From Aquirufa aurantiipilula (lineage in GTDB: Bacteria > Bacteroidota > Bacteroidia > Cytophagales > Spirosomataceae), in the NCBI RefSeq assembly GCF_019923745.1, contig NZ_JAANOG010000010.1:1-64000 (forward strand): a DNA stretch of 64,000 nt, given 5' to 3'. The stretch's first letter is position 1. Every line of letters begins with the position of its first letter. The position numbers and the translations under genes were made by a program. Shown here piece after piece: positions 60,544-64,000 of the stretch. The notes under the pieces were generated by a model. The model was not told the origin of the DNA. It saw only the letters and a program-made list of their open reading frames with translations, and did not search any database.

Positions 60544-63500
60544 TTGAGAACGAAACCTTTATTATCTTTCTTTTCTACCATCATACTCTGGATTTGTGCA
60601 TCTCTTTGGAGTTTTGGACAAGGTGAATTATATCCGTTAGAGAGAAGAAAAGCAATCCTTAATTTTGCTAACCAATATAGTTCTCAAAAAGATAGTTTAT
60701 ACCTTAAAGTACAACAGCTTGCAGCTGAAAAAGGGATTGCCTCCTCGGCAAAAATAGGTAAAAGGTCCATTTATCTCCAAAGTATCAATCCTAATGGAAA
60801 ACCTATTTACAAAGGAGTATTCTCGAATAAAATGGCTTCCGTTGCCACAAAAACCAATCAATTTTATTCTGGAGGTTCTCTTGGTCTCAATTTAACAGGG
60901 AAATCTGATAGCTTGTATGGCAAATTGGCAGTATGGGATGAGCAAACCGTTCGAACCAGCCATCAGGAATTGACTGGAAGGGTCTTGGCTCAAGAAAAGT
61001 CCATAACTTTTGGAGAACACTCTACTCACGTGGGTGGCACTATGATTGCCTCTGGAATATTTAATCCGGAGGCTCGAGGAATGGCTTTTGAAGCAACATT
61101 GAAGTCGTGGGACTTCCAAAATGATGATGCTAAAATCAGTGCGGCCTCACCCAACCTTCTCATCAGTAACCATTCCTATGGTGCTGTTGCGGGATGGAGT
61201 TATGATGAAGACGTGAACAAATATCGTTGGTTTGGTGATGATAAAATGAGCGTAACAGAAGATTACGTATTTGGATTTTATGATGACGATGCACAAGCCA
61301 AAGATAAAATTGCTTATAATTCTCCATATTACTTGATGGTGGCAGCCACAGGAAATAGTGCTGATGAAAATGGACCTCCGGCGGGTCAATATTATCTGAT
61401 TGGTAATTCCAAAGATTCTTCCAATGTAGTAAGAGGTACCAATACGGGTTTTAATACAGTAGGTAGCCCTGCTACTGCAAAAAATATGCTTTCCGTTGGA
61501 GCCGCAGAACCGCTTACTTCATCTCCTGTCAAGCCAAGTGATGTGACCGTTACCAGCTTTTCGAGCCGTGGCCCTACAGATGACGGAAGAATAAAACCTG
61601 AAATCATTGGCATAGGAAAAGATTTATTTTCCACGGGATATTTGAGCAATACAGACTATGAGCGAATGAGTGGCACATCCATGGCCACTCCTCAGGTATC
61701 AGGTTCTTTATTTTTATTACAACAACTCTCCTTACAATTGAATAAAAAATTCATGTGGGCTTCTACATTGAGAGGTTTAGTTACTCATACCGCTTTTGAT
61801 GTGGGACAAGCAGGGCCTGACTACACCAGTGGTTGGGGATTATTGGATATGGAAAAAGCTGGGAAAATGCTTCAAAATCAGGATAAATCCTATCTGATTA
61901 CTGAAGAGTCTCTGACCAATGGAGCTAGCAAAAAAATGGATTTGATCGCTTCTGGTAAAGGTCCACTTCATGTCACTATTGCTTGGACAGATCCGGCCTA
62001 TGAAGGTAGTAATGGAAAAGTGTTACCCATTATCCCTTCAAGCCTTAACTCACGTATACCCATGTTAATGAATGATTTGGATATTCGTTTGCAGTCGGCA
62101 GATGGTCAGTTATTACCTTTTATTTTAGATCCAGATAATCCCACCAAAGCTGCAGTGGCCGGTGATAATATCCGTGATAATATAGAACAAATTTTGGTCA
62201 GCAATGTGGTACCAGGGAAGTCTTACAGCTTAACCGTATCTCACAAAGGGACATTAAAGAACTCCAAACAAGATTATGCACTTTTAATTTCTGGTATGGG
62301 AGGCAAAGCTTATTGCTCCATAACAGCACAAAATAAAAGTAATGCCTTAGAAAAATTCACCTTGGGAACATATAGTAACAGCGTTTCGACTAGTCAAGAT
62401 TTCACTCAAAATGCTATCCCTGTTGAAATTGGATCAAAAATCCCTATAGAATTAAAATACAGTACGGCTCAATCCAAACAAACCAAAGTGTTTGTCGATT
62501 GGAACCAAGATGGTGACTTTGAGGATAGTGACGAAATGATTTTGAACAGTGGAATCCTTACAGCGACTTCATTTTCTGGAAATGCTAGTAATTTTCCAGC
62601 AACTGAAACGGGCCAATATTACCGAATGAGAGTAGTTACGGAATTAGGAAACAGCGCCACATTAGCGGCTGCATGTGGAAATATTGGTAGCGGAGAAATT
62701 GAAGAATATGTCATTCAAACTGCCAATGCCTCCAACGACATCAGTGCGTTATCAATTACTTCTTCTACGGGTAATTTTTGCGCATCATCTACTAGCAGCA
62801 GTTTTTCTATAGTCGTGAAAAATCAAGGATTGAAAGACCAAGTCAAAGTACCTTACGAATTAAAAATTCTACAAAATGGTGTACAAGTAGGTAGTTCGTC
62901 AGGAACTATTGCCGAAATTTTGTCTGGTAAAGAAGCGGAAGAAACTATTACCGGAAACTTCAATTTACAAGCTGGACAAACTTATACTTTTGAATTACTT
63001 ACTTCACTAGCTAACGATCAAAATACTGGGAATAACAGCTATGTTATTAATGAAACTATTGAAAACCCGCGCGCTCCTATCGTAAGTGGAATACAATGCG
63101 TTGGTTTAAGCGAATTGACATTGTCTGCTACTTCTGGAACTCCACTTTGGTACAATAGTGATAACACTTTGGTAGGTTCTGGATTAAACATCAAAGTGCC
63201 CATCAACAGTAAATACACCGCTTCATATAATGATTTCAGTGGAGGAATTGGCCCTAAAACAAAATCAGAATTTGGCGGAGGTACTTATTATACCACTTTT
63301 GGCCCTACGGTTATCGTAGAAGCTAAAGTGCCAATTATTTTAGAAAGTGCCCGGATTTATGTAGGTACATCAGGTAAAATCACGTTTGATGTCATCAATA
63401 AAGAAACTGGCAATGTGGTTTCTACAGTTACAAAAACCGTCAAAGCTACCAGAACATTAAGTAGTGCAGGATTAACAGGACAATTAGTAGATGATAAAAA

Positions 63501-64000
63501 TGATTCGGGTATGGTAATCACACTTAACCTTCAGATTCCGGATGCAGGCACGTATTATTTAAGTCAAACCTGTCTAGATGGTGCTTCCATTTATCGAAGC
63601 AATCGAACTAAGTCAGATACAATAAATGCGGCTACAAACATTGGATTCCCATATACCATCCCTAATATTCTGAATATTCCCGGGGCATTATTTAATGGCG
63701 GGGTTATCACTTCAGGATATTATTATTTCTATGACATGAAATTCAAATCTTTGGGATGTCCTAGTCCTAGAGCAGCCGTAGTTGTAAGTGTTAAAGATGC
63801 CCCCACCGCATCCATTAACCCATTTGGTGATTTGACTGTTTGTCAAGGTGCAAGTGTATCCATCCAAGGTAAAGCGTCCGACAATACCCTCATTCAATGG
63901 TATCTAAATGGGAAAGCGATTACAGGAGCTACGAGCTTAACTTATAAAGCTACGACAAAAGGCAAATTTGAAATGGTGGCAAGTTATGGCGGATCATGTC
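60544..64000 (+). CDS. secreted S8 (subtilisin-like) protease, partial; probable type IX cargo
   Basis: At least 1,152 residues from a TTG at 60544; the end is beyond the window. The signal peptide is MRTKPLLSFFSTIILWICAS (TTG read as Met), then LWSFGQG. The triad is complete: Asp132 (AVWDEQT), His162 (HSTHVGGT), Ser379 (SGTSMATPQ). A GEVED-type domain follows at about 630-720 (VFVDWNQDGDFEDSDE, GEIEEYVI), then CARDB-like and Ig-like beta domains. Such multi-domain secreted proteases in Bacteroidota usually end in a type IX C-terminal sorting domain; that end is not visible. Start choice rests on the signal peptide, as no ATG is nearby. Confidence 0.85.
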   Translation, partial: MRTKPLLSFFSTIILWICASLWSFGQGELYPLERRKAILNFANQYSSQKDSLYLKVQQLAAEKGIASSAKIGKRSIYLQSINPNGKPIYKGVFSNKMASVATKTNQFYSGGSLGLNLTGKSDSLYGKLAVWDEQTVRTSHQELTGRVLAQEKSITFGEHSTHVGGTMIASGIFNPEARGMAFEATLKSWDFQNDDAKISAASPNLLISNHSYGAVAGWSYDEDVNKYRWFGDDKMSVTEDYVFGFYDDDAQAKDKIAYNSPYYLMVAATGNSADENGPPAGQYYLIGNSKDSSNVVRGTNTGFNTVGSPATAKNMLSVGAAEPLTSSPVKPSDVTVTSFSSRGPTDDGRIKPEIIGIGKDLFSTGYLSNTDYERMSGTSMATPQVSGSLFLLQQLSLQLNKKFMWASTLRGLVTHTAFDVGQAGPDYTSGWGLLDMEKAGKMLQNQDKSYLITEESLTNGASKKMDLIASGKGPLHVTIAWTDPAYEGSNGKVLPIIPSSLNSRIPMLMNDLDIRLQSADGQLLPFILDPDNPTKAAVAGDNIRDNIEQILVSNVVPGKSYSLTVSHKGTLKNSKQDYALLISGMGGKAYCSITAQNKSNALEKFTLGTYSNSVSTSQDFTQNAIPVEIGSKIPIELKYSTAQSKQTKVFVDWNQDGDFEDSDEMILNSGILTATSFSGNASNFPATETGQYYRMRVVTELGNSATLAAACGNIGSGEIEEYVIQTANASNDISALSITSSTGNFCASSTSSSFSIVVKNQGLKDQVKVPYELKILQNGVQVGSSSGTIAEILSGKEAEETITGNFNLQAGQTYTFELLTSLANDQNTGNNSYVINETIENPRAPIVSGIQCVGLSELTLSATSGTPLWYNSDNTLVGSGLNIKVPINSKYTASYNDFSGGIGPKTKSEFGGGTYYTTFGPTVIVEAKVPIILESARIYVGTSGKITFDVINKETGNVVSTVTKTVKATRTLSSAGLTGQLVDDKNDSGMVITLNLQIPDAGTYYLSQTCLDGASIYRSNRTKSDTINAATNIGFPYTIPNILNIPGALFNGGVITSGYYYFYDMKFKSLGCPSPRAAVVVSVKDAPTASINPFGDLTVCQGASVSIQGKASDNTLIQWYLNGKAITGATSLTYKATTKGKFEMVASYGGSC

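Overview
The window looks like a chromosomal segment of a Bacteroidota bacterium, most likely a low-GC member of the Cytophagales; the genus cannot be fixed from this sequence. The signs are: several promoters with the Bacteroidota form TTTG-N19-TAnnTTTG and few Shine-Dalgarno sequences; type IX secretion genes (porU, porV and a PorE-like lipoprotein); an atpD-atpC pair separate from the rest of ATP synthase; DUF2480 and DUF4175 proteins; and OmpA-type lipoproteins. Coding density is high. I see no tRNA, rRNA, CRISPR array or prophage. The one clear mobile element is an IS3-family (IS150-group) insertion sequence cut by the left edge.

Layout. 1-205: end of the IS element. 238-5945 (mostly minus): OmpA lipoprotein, acyl-CoA dehydrogenase, MarR regulator, small lipoprotein, atpC, atpD. 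6163-10152: membrane/TPR protein, a stand-alone rpsJ with its own promoter and terminator, a family 2 glycosyltransferase, rpmH. 10213-13474 (plus): rnpA, S41 protease, tsaB, DUF2480. 13593-19221: a 1,097-residue DUF4175 coiled-coil membrane protein, a fructosamine-kinase-like protein, and ispH of the long type. 19432-23684: two unknown proteins, exonuclease III, a thioredoxin-like ferredoxin, a PD-(D/E)XK nuclease ending in a sliding-clamp-like motif, a YjjG-type HAD phosphatase and a DEDD exonuclease. 23790-29442: nuoK-L-M-N without nuoA-J, then a GtrA-like protein. 29640-36425: small Ala/Asp/Thr lipoprotein, SprT-like protease, PorU, PorV and an M16 homologue without zinc ligands. 36422-45734: PfkB kinase, GNAT-like protein, cysS, two tandem rhomboids, dxs, typA. 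45766-52447 (minus): mreB-C-D, ECF sigma and candidate anti-sigma, gmk, nadD, comEC. 52763-64000: AraC regulator, an RluB-type pseudouridine synthase with a long Arg-rich repeat tail, PorE-like lipoprotein, pyrC, outer-membrane barrel, rnhB, and a secreted S8 protease that runs off the right edge.

How the genes fit together. Most of the region is housekeeping: energy conservation (atpDC, nuoKLMN), isoprenoid synthesis (dxs, ispH), translation and RNA maturation (rpsJ, rpmH, rnpA, tsaB, cysS, typA, rluB), envelope and shape (mreBCD, OmpA proteins) and DNA metabolism (xth, two further nucleases, comEC, rnhB). Type IX secretion links PorU (sortase), PorV (shuttle) and the PorE-like anchor, and the terminal S8 protease looks like one of its cargos.

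I did not find a wholly new system. The observations I rate highest are the nuclease with a C-terminal QLSLF motif, the lone rpsJ bracketed by AT-rich inverted repeats, the near-identical 138-bp tandem repeats in the pseudouridine synthase, and a palindromic divergent promoter at 22826-22850. Functional calls rest on reading translations and motifs by eye; no database search was run.
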